Below the pieces are notes generated by a model. That model made no database searches and was not told the DNA's origin. It saw only the letters and a list, made by a program, of their open reading frames with translations. Shown here piece by piece: positions 38,309-50,036 of a stretch of DNA of 64,000 nucleotides. The stretch's first letter is position 1. Every line of letters begins with the position of its first letter. The DNA comes from Brugia malayi (lineage: Eukaryota; Nematoda; Chromadorea; Rhabditida; Onchocercidae). The position numbers and the translations under genes were made by a program. The stretch covers positions 7,927,721 to 7,991,720 of the forward strand of contig NW_025062479.1 of the NCBI RefSeq assembly GCF_000002995.4, given 5' to 3'.

Positions 38309-40492
38309 AAATTCACGAATTTCCGTATTAAATTTGCACAGTCTCAGGAAATAGTTTCGTTGTTTGTCAGGTCATCAAGATTGTATTTATTTCAGTCGTG
38401 TCATTTTCCTCCGTTATTTCTATATTCTGATTAAATCAGAACTCTAATACTTGGGATTAGATTAACCTGAGGTATGGTACTTTGTTTTGTACAATATTTA
38501 ACTCTTGAAGTAAAAATCGAGCTTGGGCTCTAAAATATAAATGTGGTTTCATTGAAACTGACTTGTTCGAAGGAAATAGTGATGTATTTCTGGCTGGAGA
38601 TTTATGAAAGTTAAAAGGTTGCTGTAACTCAAAGAAATGGCATGTATTCCTATTTGGTTCGTACTAGTGTTAGTCAACAATAGCTATGTTTCACTGAGCT
38701 ACTGATGTCAACAGAGATGCCAGATTAGTTTAGGCTCTTATGTGCCTTTTCCGTTGAAGAGTTTTTTTTTTTTCTGTAATTCTTCACTTTTCATTCCAAG
38801 TACCAACCAGTTTAGGCTGCTTTGTGTTTTTTACCGATTTATTCAACCGGATTTCTCAACTGGTTTCTTGTGTTGCGAAAATAATCTCTTAAGGGATTTT
38901 CAGGTTTTTGTTCGACAGTAAGTTTTGCATTCCTTCCATTACAATTAATAAAGTTTTTGTTTTGATAGGATTATTTTCGTTCATATTTCTCTTCAAGTAT
39001 CGTTTTTAATTAATGTTTCAATATACCTCATCGACTAAGCCCTTTCTTTTCCTCATATTTGGCTTTAGAATTAGGCCTGAAAGGCGACCTTTTTAAGAGA
39101 AGGTTGTTTAATAATTGGTAGTTTAGTTTTTTGTTTGACCTGTTGTTTTTTCCATTGATATTTTCCTTATTTATCCAAAAATTTTATTTTCTTTTTCCGC
39201 GACAATTAGTGTTACTACTAACAGTTTCCGAAACGTAATATCTTGTCTGAGCTGTGTGTAACTTTCCTTTAGAAGGCATGAAAACTTAGCAGAATAACCA
39301 GACTTCAGTAGCCAGTAAATACGTTGTCTCATGATATTCGTAAATGGTATACTGCTGGAAATGCCTTTGCTCGTTATTTCCTAGAAATGTATATTTTTGT
39401 TTATTGTGGTAAATCTAAACAGGAAGCAAAGTAACAAGTAAGCTCTTTTTTGTTATTCATTGTCATTGTTTTGTTTGTAACTGGATGTACAACAAATATT
39501 TCCGTTCTAGTTGACAGTTGAATTTTTCAATTTAAGACATCTTGTTATGACTATTATCATCTCTACCAACAATTAGTTTTAACGCCTAATTTTAATTTTT
39601 GCTTCTTTGCGTATTTTTTTAATGACATTACTATTGATATAGTCGTGAAACTGTTTGCTCCTCGTTTTGATTTTCCGCTGATTTCTTGCAAATCTTGAAA
39701 ACTTTCCTCATAATTTTTCCCTTAATATTTACATGTAACTTAAATCAATATTTTAACATGTTTTCTTCATTTATTATCATGATCTCGTTTGTTGAAGCCT
39801 TTTTTCGGATAAAATCCCACTGAATGCCTTGAAGTCATGTATTAACGTGTTAAATTCATAACGACTTTGGGACAGATTAAGACGTATGAAAGTTCATAAT
39901 TACATCAGAATTTAAATTGCTTAAATAATCTTTTGTTAGCTGTACTCTGTTAGAAAATGTCAAGCATACCCCAGATTTGAATAACTACCGTTCTCAATGT
40001 CCCAATTCAGACAGTTTCATGGAATCGTTATTCCCATGATTTCTTATCTTTTAAATCTGGGAAGGATGGGGATGAACTGTTTTGTAGCTATAATAAATGC
40101 GTCATTAGTTTCTTAGTTCTTCATTTCATTTCCTAATAATGTTTCTTGAAACTTACGAAATGAAAACTGAGTCACATCGATAGACATCACTGCGGATTTC
40201 TTAATCGTTCTTTTCACTTTGGCATAAGTGTTCAAAAAATGTTTTCGAGAATATATGCAGCATCACTTTGTTAGTAGAAAGATCACATAGTTTCGAAGTC
40301 GATTATTTCCTTCCTAAACTTTTCGTGCATTCTTCGGCAACCGGTGCGAAAAAGTGAACTGTCTTATTACGACTCAACACTATTCATTGACCTGGTGCAT
40401 TATTGATAAGACTTAATCCAGCCAAATTATTTAATACTATAATGAAATACACTACTTGTCATGGAATAGCTTAGCGGATCGTCCAAGGCTTG
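38309..40492. other. ccr-4 3' UTR and convergent intergenic region
   Basis: AT-rich sequence between two convergent genes. No open frame or RNA gene is supported. The 3' ends of the two transcripts could approach or overlap, since the first AATAAA on the - strand lies only at 40498-40493. Confidence 0.5.
38947..38952 (+). terminator. candidate poly(A) signal of ccr-4
   Basis: AATAAA 640 nt after the stop codon, the first canonical hexamer on this strand. Others follow (for example near 40090). Confidence 0.45.
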
Positions 40493-41540
40493 TTTATTGT
40501 CCATAATAGCAATAAATTCGAGTGTCCATGACAGTGAGACTGAAACGTGAACATGAGATGTGGACGAGTCATTTCCCCCACTCCCTTGTTTTCTATCCAT
40601 GTTTTAAAGCATTCTCCCTTCGCATCTGCGAAATGCATTAACATGCTTCCAGAATTTTCCCCACCACATTGGACTGCTGTTTCCATACTTCCAGTAGCCA
40701 AATCCACTCCTCGAAATAAGAAAAGTTCTTTTAGAAAGCGCAGTTTTCAGCAAGGTTCGCGGAATCAAATATGTTATCTTTTCCTCACAAAACCACCTTC
40801 CACTGATTCTAAAACGTGCCCTGGAAGATAACTCCATTTACCTGCACAACTATTACGTAAACCAGCAACTTTTATGTGACAAGACACAAACGTCAAAAAA
40901 ATTCATGAAGATACACGATATGAAATGAAAATCACCGAATGCCGAATAACATATCTGCTTTTCCGAAAATATTCGACGTATAAAAGTTTACCACATAATC
41001 CACGATGGACTACTTATACCAATCTACAAATATGGAAGTTTTTGCGAGCAGATTCCCAGATGCCCTATTCCCACTTTTGTAAGTTCACCATTCGTTGGCC
41101 TTCTGCCATAGCAAAAGATTTCCAAACCAAACATGGCTTTTCCGAAGAAAATTTAGAACGACACAATTTGTCGAATATGGAACATTTTTCACAGTCGGTT
41201 CTTATGAATTAAGAGAAAAAAAGTTCGAGGTAACATCGAGGAATGCAATAAACTGTAGGTGGAAAAGTAAGCATAAAAAATGAACCATAGTAATGAGGAG
41301 ATAAAACAATGACAGCATTAACTGAACATTCATAACATCAATAAAATTCTTTCAGTGCGATCATCAAAAGTGTATCCTAATCAACGGAACAATAACTTGC
41401 GAAGATCCCAACCTACAAGAGTTGTGGGAACTTCGCTTTTTTTTTCGATTTAAATCGAAAAAGCTGATGTACACAAACTGCAATACCACGAACGCGGTGG
41501 CGTACAAGAAATAAGCAAGCACACTTGAAGTAGTGAGTCT

Positions 41541-41547
41541 CCTGAGA
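41541..41547 (-). promoter_or_regulatory. partial lin-4 match (nucleotides 3-9)
   Basis: CCTGAGA on the + strand, preceded by TCT, matches lin-4 nucleotides 3-9. An AAGTG about 25 nt further on could pair with the lin-4 3' part across a large loop. Confidence 0.45.
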
Positions 41548-41621
41548 GCCAGAAAACACTGCGTTTGAAGTGAACAAGAAAACCAACACCACTAGAAGGA
41601 GAATCATCAAAACACCGACAT

Positions 41622-41652
<31 letters not shown>

Positions 41653-41682
41653 AAAAGATTTTGTGACAGATTAACAATTCAC

Positions 41683-41689
41683 TGAGGTA
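41683..41689 (-). promoter_or_regulatory. let-7 site, 7mer-A1
   Basis: TGAGGTA on the + strand equals let-7 nucleotides 1-7. No convincing 3' pairing was seen. Confidence 0.5.
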
Positions 41690-41818
41690 AAACATCCAAA
41701 CTCGTCGAGTGGATCTGCTCAAAAAAACGAGTTAATATAGTCCTGACAAATAAAAAATCCCAAGTAAAGAGACCACAGATCAAACAAAATGTAGAAATGA
41801 AACCAATGAAAAAACGGA

Positions 41819-41824
41819 CCTGAG
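41819..41824 (-). promoter_or_regulatory. partial lin-4 match overlapping the let-7 8mer
   Basis: CCTGAG on the + strand shares four bases with the let-7 site at 41821-41828, so the two microRNAs could not both pair their seeds here. Confidence 0.4.
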
Positions 41825-41838
41825 GTAGCCATAGTATA
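41821..41838 (-). promoter_or_regulatory. let-7 target: let-7 site, 8mer with 3' pairing
   Basis: The + strand reads TGAGGTAG at 41821-41828, identical to let-7 nucleotides 1-8. After a short gap it reads GTATAAT (41834-41840), which matches the let-7 3' part GUAUAGU with one G:U wobble. Seed plus supplementary pairing with a small central loop is the classic architecture of a functional let-7 site. Confidence 0.7.
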
Positions 41839-41859
41839 ATGAAAAGAAAAAACAACATT

Positions 41860-41865
41860 CCTGAG
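41860..41865 (-). promoter_or_regulatory. partial lin-4 match (nucleotides 3-8)
   Basis: CCTGAG in the context ATTCCTGAGTA on the + strand. Compared with lin-4 one C is missing after the first U, giving a bulged seed. Bulged lin-4 pairing is also known in the C. elegans lin-14 UTR. Confidence 0.4.
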
Positions 41866-42381
41866 TAACAGCAAAATGCACTGACCAGCTACACATACAT
41901 AAACACACGGAACCACTCGCATTTTCCCAAAATCGAAAAATGGGACGTTTTTAGGAGACATGATTAACGGAACGAGTGCATCTGGTTTTAAATAATATTC
42001 CACTTGTCTAAGGTAAGCATCCCGATAAAATACTGACCTGACCAATACGATAGCATATATGTATGCTAAATCGCCAAATCTTGACTCGTTCTTCCTGAAA
42101 GACCGCTTAGCCATACCATAGATGTAAGCATACATACTAAGTTGACATTTTTCGCAGTGGGAAAAAAGCGAATGATGAAAAGATTCAACAAATCATAACA
42201 TTACAGCAGAGTGAAGTAATAACACACCGAGTTTGTTACTGAACATAGCAAAGCAAACATAAAGAAAAATGCGAAATTTTTCTTAAAAATTTAATCTGAA
42301 TCTAATATACAATTTTTTGCAAGTAAAACTGAGTAGTGACAAGTAAATTCAAAAAAAGATGAAAAAAAGACGAAAAATGGA

Positions 42382-42387
42382 CCTGAG
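42382..42387 (-). promoter_or_regulatory. partial lin-4 match (nucleotides 3-8)
   Basis: CCTGAG on the + strand, preceded by A, so position 2 is unpaired. An offset six-base match; its weight comes from clustering with the others. Confidence 0.4.
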
Positions 42388-42414
42388 TTGGTACCTGAAA
42401 TGGATAAAACAACA

Positions 42415-42422
42415 CCTGAGGT
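42415..42422 (-). promoter_or_regulatory. overlapping partial lin-4 and let-7 matches
   Basis: The + strand reads CCTGAGGT: CCTGAG equals lin-4 nucleotides 3-8 and TGAGGT equals let-7 nucleotides 1-6. Each match is weak alone. The same composite recurs at 41819-41828. Confidence 0.45.
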
Positions 42423-42463
42423 GAAACCAAAAAAATGAAAAACTGTAACTTAGTTGAAAAGTA

Positions 42464-42470
42464 TCCCTGA
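42464..42470 (-). promoter_or_regulatory. lin-4 site, 7mer-A1
   Basis: The + strand reads TCCCTGA, equal to nucleotides 1-7 of lin-4 (UCCCUGAGACC...), so the mRNA carries the complement with an A opposite position 1. This is the only full lin-4 seed match in the UTR. It lies about 510 nt after the stop codon. The related mir-237 shares this seed, and the next bases (AAAGAACAAC) partly resemble its 3' half. Confidence 0.65.
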
Positions 42471-42868
42471 AAAGAACAACGAAGAAAACAGCGAGTAACA
42501 AACAGCACCACACTGGGTCACATTCTAAAAAAAACAGCACAAATTAACGAATCCTTAGTGTGACTGCTGAAAAAACTGACTTGTTCGCTGTATGTCAAGT
42601 TTAGCTAGCATGAATCAGTGAAAATCAGTAAGTAAAAGATAAAATGGGAAGCAATAAATCCAAATTTTCGTTTCTGTTCCCCGTTAACTTGAAATTCTGC
42701 ATAGCTAAATTAACATTCGAACGGTAAAAAAAAAAAAAAAAAAAACTACCTAAACGTGGGTTTAAGTTTTCTGGGAAAAATCTCTGATTCACTACTGGTT
42801 CCGACTAGTAGCAGTCACCGTTATTATTAATATGATTAGCAATCACACAACTGTAACTGAAAACTTTA

Positions 42869-42905
<37 letters not shown>

Positions 42906-42980
42906 AATCAGATGTATATATATTAAGAAAACACTAAATTGCATCATTTTATGTCCTAAATTAGAACATACGCAGAGATG

Positions 42981-45900
42981 TTAGGCAACACTAGTGTCAG
43001 GTTTAAACGACGCCTGCAATGGGGTACTCTGTATGCCTTTCAGATGTTCTTCATTAACCTGTAAACGATGCTCCAGGGCTGCATTAAAAGTATCTGTTGC
43101 ATTATTTTTCAAATTGGAAAGGAGTGGAGCAGCAGCTTTTAAAGCATCATTATCAACAGCAACAGCACCCGTGGTACTAATCTGTAAATGATGATGGCGA
43201 TGATGATCCACAGCACTACTTTCGCGAAGTCTTTTGGCATCACGTTCTTCACTTCTTGTCTTTTTCGAATGCCGCACACGTCGGCAACGAGCAGCCAGTT
43301 TACGCGTCACATCACGAAACACTTCCCAAAATTCATCCTCATTGGGGATTCGATGGATCATCACTTTACGACATACATCTGCAACGCAATAGTTTTATAA
43401 AAAACTAGCGTGAATTTCATTTCATTAACAAGTTATACGCAACCAACTGCTAATGTAATTGAACTGATACTAAAGAAATTACTTAGCCCTGAATCTGAAT
43501 TTGTTAGAAACCTCATGTTAAGTTTTAAAAACTTACAAGCAATGTAATGAATGCCTTCTTCAGGAAGATTTTTGTAAGTTGAATGATTAGGACCAGCAAC
43601 GGTCGTTTGTGCCATTAGCTTGGTACCAAATACCCGCTTTTCAGCCAACATTTTCGAAAGAAAAGCCATTGCCTTGCGTACATCATCATCACAGCGACGA
43701 TTTTGATGAAACTGGTGAATAATCTGCTCTTCGCTACAAGGTGTGAAACCTGAAGAGTTGAAATTAAAGAGTTTCTTACCAAACCAAAATCAAAATGACT
43801 GCAGCAAATTTTAGAACTGTCTGAAATTAAAAAGCTATCATTGCTAACCTGGATCTGAAAGATAAGCTTGGGGCACCGGAATTTTTATATCTGAAATGCT
43901 GCTTTGAGAAATGCCCTTCTGACGTATGAATTTTACATAATCATCTGACACAGGCTTCTGAAAAAAATGAAATTTTGATAAAGGCAAATTCCGCAAAAAA
44001 TAACGATACTTTTATAATGCATTCATATACCTTTCGACAGGGTGAAGCATTAGAAAGATGTTGTCGCTGTTGTCGAACTAATGTATTTTGGGAACCATGA
44101 CTGCTATTTAACATCTGCTGAACCAGATGTTGATGAACTTGTTGATTTCGTCCAGCTAATGTTTCCAGATGAGCCGGAAGGCCACAGCTTAGCTAAAATG
44201 ACTCTTTTAAGCAACAAATCTGCTTCGCTAAAGCTACTCAAGGAGTTCATGGTCTATGGTCTTCTCGCCAAAACATTTGCTTAAACTATTGATAACTTCA
44301 TGGCAAATTATTCCGGATGACATTAATTTATGCTTCGGCATTTAAAATTACGAGAAAAATAGCTTTTGCGAAGTTCATCTGGATGAAGTAAATCGTCAGT
44401 TAAAGTAATATACTGTTTGATCAACGACATTCGTAGAACTCAGGTGAAGCTGAGTAGAATGATCCTGTTTAGACTGTTCTTGCCGCGTTTGTTGTATGTG
44501 ATGTAACTGTGTTGATGACGATTGTGGCAGATGGCCCTGTCCATTCACAACTAGTTGTTGTAACAGCTGCTGCTGTAGAAGCAAAGGATTTAGTGAAGAC
44601 AGTGAATCTAACTTCGACGCGAATACGTGCGCTACATTCTGCAAAAAAAATTATATCAATAATTGCAGAAAATATAAGTACAGAATGAATCGCAAGAACC
44701 TATTTTAGAGCATTATTAAGATTTGTTAAGATTTTTTTCCATAGTTGGAAATCTGAGAAAAGAAAGTACATTTTTTTGATTAGCAAATCATTTACAATTC
44801 AAGCAGATCGACATCAACATAAAAAAAATTCTCAATTCGAAACTCACATCCGTACTGCTAATGACACTCTTAGTAGTAACTGAAACAGGCGTTGAGCACA
44901 TATCGTTGTTGTTATCAATGCTTACCGGATCAATTTGTGCATCGCCTAAATAATATTTGTCGTTGGAATACGAAAATATACGGCTTCATTTAAATAACGA
45001 ATTACTTTCACATTTCAAAAAAAAAAAAGTCAACACTTTACCGGGAAAAAGTAATCAGACATAAATATATCCGAAATTACGAAAACTGAACCACAATTAC
45101 ATTATTACAACAGAAAGTTGCTGATACAACATTTCTATCTATCAAAGAATGTATATTCTATTCAATTAACAGTTTTTACAATTACCCCAACAATTTAAAA
45201 GGATGTATTGCGTAACCAAATAAATCTTCCTTTGGTAATATTCACAAACACTATTATAAATTTGAATGCAAGGTCTTCATTGGTAACTTTTTAAGGATTA
45301 CCATTTGAATCGCATTTTCGGTCGAGGTTCGATGAATTCCATCTTTTTATTGAACCAAGCTGTAGCTGTTCTTGCAGGTTTGGTGGCAAAATTGGACTCG
45401 TTTGTTGTAACAATGACGGAAATAGCCAAGGATTCCACTGTAACAATGGGCTTGGCACTGAAAAAGGAGTACAGTGGAAAGTAAATAAAAGGATCAAAAA
45501 ATGGCATAGCTCTCCGCAAAAGAGACAGAAGCTACAAAAAACTTTACAAAGTTTGATTTGTAAAAATCTTCAAAACAAACTGACATGCTGGCAATGGTCT
45601 CAGCGCAACGGGACATTCAGGAGTGACTGCATTCTTCCGAGGAGTTGACGAAGAGCTTGCCAAAGTATTCCCCAGTTCACTACCGGTCGCAGCACAAACC
45701 TGATTGATAAGAGCTTGCATATTCCTCTCGAAATGCTGTTTCATTTCTTGCACTTCTCTGCAAGTCGAAATATTCAATACGTCACTGATGCAAATACATA
45801 TATCTTGTTCACTCAGAACAAGTCAAAAGCTAAAAAATTCCAGTTCCCGGATACTGCTTATATTCAAGATTTTCCACCTTACAGTATAATTCCATATCTT

Positions 45901-46696
45901 CAAAACAGCGGAAAAATGACACATTTTTTGCTTCGAAAGCATATAGAAATACTACTCCTGATGTGCGACTTGCATAATATCCTGTTTCAAGAAAACTACG
46001 CTATGAATTTTACTGACACTGGATCGGGAAATAGCAAAGAATCGGTTAAAAAACGATTTGCAAGTTAACGATGAGACAATTCTTGATGTTGGTTCAGTCT
46101 CAGTAATAAAAACGTGGATACTCTAGATAAAATAAAAATCAAAAATGGAAAAATTAAAGAAGTACAAATCAAAACTGAAAATTCTTCACATCTGATATGA
46201 CCGTTACTAAACATTTTATTTTATGACTATTTACGATTGGCTTCTTTTATACATTCATTACATTAGTGAAAACTGCACTGCTTTAACCGCTGTTATAAGA
46301 ACAAAAATTATCCCGCGCTTTGGAATGTTTGCTGAATTGTATTCAAATATGAAGGAATACTTATACTTCAAGCTACGTCAGTATATGTCAAAAGCAATCA
46401 ACAAATCTGATGTTCATTGCGACGATATGCATCCACATTATTATAACAACTCCGTTAGTGCATATAACAAATCTCAAAAATAAAATAAGACAAAATAAAA
46501 TTCGAGATCCTACTTTTTGATCTCCAAGCATCCTTGGCAAATTGTTGTAGAGGAATGTGTGCTTGCCACTGTTGGCTGTGTTGCTCGATTATTATTTGAC
46601 AAAGCTGATGAAACAGTTGTTGGTCCCGCAAAATCAAGCGGCTGCTCTTCTTTCATCCGCCAACTTGACGACCCAGCTTGTTCTAGCTGCAAACTA
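42981..46696 (-). CDS. lin-14: LIN-14 heterochronic transcription factor (5' end not found)
   Basis: Nuclear BEN-domain transcription factor that sets early larval cell fates. Exons in transcript order: 46696-46514, 45757-45585, 45457-45302, 44945-44848, 44638-44414, 44192-44031, 43957-43849, 43749-43537, 43378-42981 (TAA). All junctions keep phase and give 572 residues, close to the roughly 540 of C. elegans LIN-14. The N-terminal two thirds are rich in Gln, Ser, Leu and His (LLLQQQLLQQL, LVRQQRQHLSN), with a CQGC pair near the first exon end followed by a helical KKEVQEMKQHFERNMQA stretch. The BEN-like region spans about residues 372-480: VRKAMAFLSKMLAEKRVFGT, TTVAGPNHSTYKNLPEEG, then DEFWEVFRDVTRKLAARCRR and a basic KKTRSEERDAKR. 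The first exon starts with a split codon, so upstream exons should exist; ATG 46656 is an alternative start. The microRNA sites in the 3' UTR independently support the identity. Confidence 0.8.
45758..46513 (+). other. lin-14 intron 1 with two long antisense frames
   Basis: Within this 756-base intron the + strand carries two coding-like frames: about 45758-46068 (includes FQFPDTAYIQDFPPYSIIPY, ends VKKRFAS) and 46223-46483 (starts MTIYDWLLLYIHYIS, ends AYNKSQK). Both have balanced composition and no low complexity. No known family was recognised and no phase-matched splice joins them, so a nested antisense gene is only a possibility. Confidence 0.25.
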
Positions 46697-47698
46697 CTGT
46701 AAATATCAGAAATTTTAGGCGAGGAAAAATTCCTTCAGCTAATTCCGCTGCTGCAGCTAACCATCCAGTTACTCGGCTTATTAACAGGACCAAAGTTAAC
46801 TGGATTAAACACAGACTGGGTTTAGGCATAAGCTAGACATGATTCTGTCAAAATGTAACAAAAAACCACATAAACTGAAGACGAATTATGACCACACTAA
46901 CATAGTAGCATAGTAGATCACATCGACAACTGGCAGTTGTAGATGTGAAGTGATAAAGTGATTTACCCATAAACAAACCTAAGCCCAAACTATCGCTCCC
47001 TACTCGAGGTTCAATCGTAGTGAATACAAAATAACAGTGGAGAAGACTGAACGGACGAAAAAATAATGAGATGAATTACAGATGCCCAATTTTCGCGACC
47101 TTCTAGTGAACGCAAGAAAGGTTCTAATACATAGTCCTTCACACATAGTTGAGACAGCCAGCGGAAAGTATCACATTTGCTGGTCTTCTTTTCTCCTCTC
47201 CGTCCATCTTCTGTCACCCTATCATCTTTTCTTTTTCCATCATCGCCTGATGCTGTGTGTGTATGTTTTGTGTTATTACCTATTGTGATGGATTTGCTTG
47301 GGTGTTAATAACTTGTGTACGTTAATATGTCCACCCACTCACACATAAGCGCAGATGGAGGTCGTAGCTAAAAATTACAACTCGGGTGACTTGTGCTTCA
47401 TTTGGTTGCTTTCAGTTGTAGACCAGACCTGTGGTTATTTACATATAAGTATAAAAAAATATATTTGAATATAAACCGAGTAAATATAGGAATAGGTACT
47501 AAATAAATTATATATATATATATATATGCCTATAAGTGTGTCAATGTTTGTCAATCGCACTTTGTGTCACAATATCGTCATCGCCATTAGCGCCAATACT
47601 TCTGCTTCTCTAGACCGACACTTGAAATAGCATCAGTAGCACTATCACAAACGGAAGCCTAGCTTTCTACCTATTATCGGGTTTGTAGTACCATACGT

Positions 47699-47739
47699 GT
47701 CGTCACCAAGACGCCTAACACCTGTCGTTACCAAGACAC
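47699..47739. repeat. direct repeat TGTCGTYACCAAGACRC, two copies
   Basis: Copies at 47699-47715 and 47723-47739 are 24 bases apart and differ at two positions. They lie about 1 kb upstream of the first recognised lin-14 exon, so paired regulator binding sites are plausible. Confidence 0.5.
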
Positions 47740-49652
47740 ATTTTCGCTTTCAACTAATTCAACACTCCCTAATAAACCATCTTTATTGCTAACATCCCTG
47801 CACGTTGAAACTACTGTCAAAGAGAAAACTCCTACTGCTGGAAACAAAGCGCGCCGAGGTCAGGGTTTATTGCACCAATCAGTGTTCAGATGAAAAAAAT
47901 TCAGCAGTAAACTACTGATGCGTAGTTAAAATGAGGACCAACATGCGAAAAAGATGGGAAATGTATATTTTTACCATCCATATTATTAACTAAATATTAT
48001 TAATCATCTATTGCTGAATAACATACGCATAATATGCGCGAACCACTCCTTTATCACCTCAACTTCTCACTTTAGTTCAGATTTAATCAACAACTGTATT
48101 ATAATACCAGAAACCTCAACTGTCAAATACTGATAATCATAAGTGCCACTATTACCGATGAATTCAGATAAACTAAAAATATCAAGTCAGTGAACATAAA
48201 TGCTTATAGATAAGAATCGAGGCATCGTACTGCTGTGCAAATTGTTCTTAGAGACATGCGTCAGATACATGACCTACTCAAGCATGTTCTAAAAGTTTTC
48301 GAAATCGAATTATGCGAAAGCGGTGTGTGTGTGTGTTCTCTATAATATCGATGGTGCATAACTTCATGTGTACACATATGTACACAAACTCGCTGAGAGC
48401 AACTCACCAAGGTCACCGAGCAACTTTCATGACGGCTCTCATCAGATCTGCAAAACCTATGTTCCACAAATGAATATACATCATATTTAAATTTGAAAAC
48501 ATTTTTTAATTAAATACGCTAGTCGAATTAGAAATAGCATAGTGATAATTAGCGACAGAAAATACCCTTCTTAACTAATACATGCTACCTGTAAGTAAAC
48601 ATGCAATTTGGAATCAACCTTCAAGTAGTTGGATTTCTTCTTTTAAAAACGGCGGGGATCTCGTTCTCGTCCAAATCTTGGATTGCTTAAATCCCCACAA
48701 TTATTTACGTGTGGTATTAGTCCAGTCACGAGAATGCAGTAAATCTTGCATGGACATAATTGTTCGAGTAAGACAAGTAAAGAGATACTTCCCGCTGAGA
48801 TGAAAGAGAAAATCACAGTGGACCGACTTTTACATGAAACATAGCTCTAGAAAACAATACCTGCTACACTAACGTGTCATATATGTAAGTCCAACAACCT
48901 TTATCATCACTTCGACACACTGGCACAAATTATATGTAATCACGATGCTTCTGACAGAGGCCTGTGCCTGTTCTATTCTTTTCCCTTTTTCTTTCTTTCA
49001 TACTCTTCCTTTTCACAAAGTTGTTCGAATGAGAGATGTTTGTGTGAGTTTTGAAGGAAAACGGACAGGGACGCTGCAGAAGAGCGTCAACCACCCACCT
49101 CAAACCAACTGAATGTTCCAGTGCTCCACAATTGAGCGCATTCATTCCATTTCATTCAAGCATTCCTAACTCTCACCTTGCTCACCCTGCTGCCTTCCTC
49201 CCTTTCATAAGCCGACTCGTTGTCCTTCAGGGTCCTTTCTTCCTTCTTGAGCGTCTCGACTCTCCAATCTCGCAGGGGGTATCCAACTGAAGTAGCCAAT
49301 ACGATTTATGATCACCAAGCATATTGATAAGCACGTGTCACATAGGCCACCTAACAGAAATACTTCCTATGAGATCCAAAAAACCGTAATCCACAATTAT
49401 CCAGGACGAATATTACCTCCCGATAATGAATGAAAAAGCATAACATGTTTAACCCATAGTCCAGAGATAACCACATAGACATAGAGTTTATCAAAACAAA
49501 CTTTAACGTTCAGGAATTCTATGCACTAAAATCCAGTTAAAAAGCTTTTCTCCGAAACAAAAAAAAAATCCAAATAATCAGTGGAATATAAGAAAGGAAA
49601 CAAGGAATGCTAGATTTAGATATTTATAAACTACAGTTGTCGAGAATTTGCC

Positions 49653-49676
49653 AAAAAAAAAAAAAAAAAAAAAAAA
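49653..49676. repeat. A24 tract
   Basis: Uninterrupted run of 24 A on the + strand in the region upstream of lin-14. Confidence 0.95.
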
Positions 49677-50036
49677 GAAATGCCAGTTGTGATGTCAAAA
49701 AATTAAGCTTTACTTCCAAATATGGGTGATTCTTCATTAGCTAATGAATCAGTGATGAAAAAAGGTTTAACATGAACTGATGGTTAGAGTTTAGGTGAAT
49801 ATCACAACTGATTTTCTTTAAGCAACTGATTTTCACTGCATGTTTAAAGCTTTCTGTGCGAGTGGAACTGATACACAAGCACACAGTTCAAATCTCAATG
49901 CAACTTCTTCACTGTTTCAGTGTGCTTCAAAGAAATCTATTGAGAAACTGATATTCCCGGAGATCAAAGGTTATAGCATGATTTTACAAACATTCCAGAG
50001 AACACAAAGCAGACAAAGAATGCAAAAAATGTTTAC

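Larger units (their letters stand above)
40493..42980 (-). other. lin-14: 3' UTR of lin-14 (far end uncertain)
   Basis: Region downstream of the lin-14 stop. On the mRNA strand it holds lin-4-type and let-7-type matches between 42470 and 41541 and three long poly-U tracts: 32 U at 42903-42872, 20 U at 42745-42726 and 26 U at 41647-41622. The first canonical AATAAA on this strand is at 40498-40493, so the UTR could reach about 2.5 kb. It must reach at least 41541, about 1.4 kb, if all sites are used. A 1.6-kb UTR is typical of C. elegans lin-14. Short frames here on both strands show no conservation I can recognise. Confidence 0.6.

Noticed and set aside
40547..41283. Overlapping short frames on both strands
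   Set aside because: Lie in the lin-14/ccr-4 3' region, lack splice links and show no recognisable domain.
42981..43749. Identity as 4E-T/IFET-1 or another Gln-rich mRNP protein
   Set aside because: No eIF4E-binding motif seen; the C-terminal domain pattern fits BEN/LIN-14 and the 3' UTR carries lin-4 and let-7 matches.
44081..44284. 67-codon acidic frame on the + strand
   Set aside because: Antisense shadow of the lin-14 exon 44192-44031.
46455..46637. Gln-rich alternative frame in the first lin-14 exon
   Set aside because: Attractive composition, but it has an upstream in-frame stop and cannot join the next exon in phase; the other frame does so at AAA|GTAGGA.
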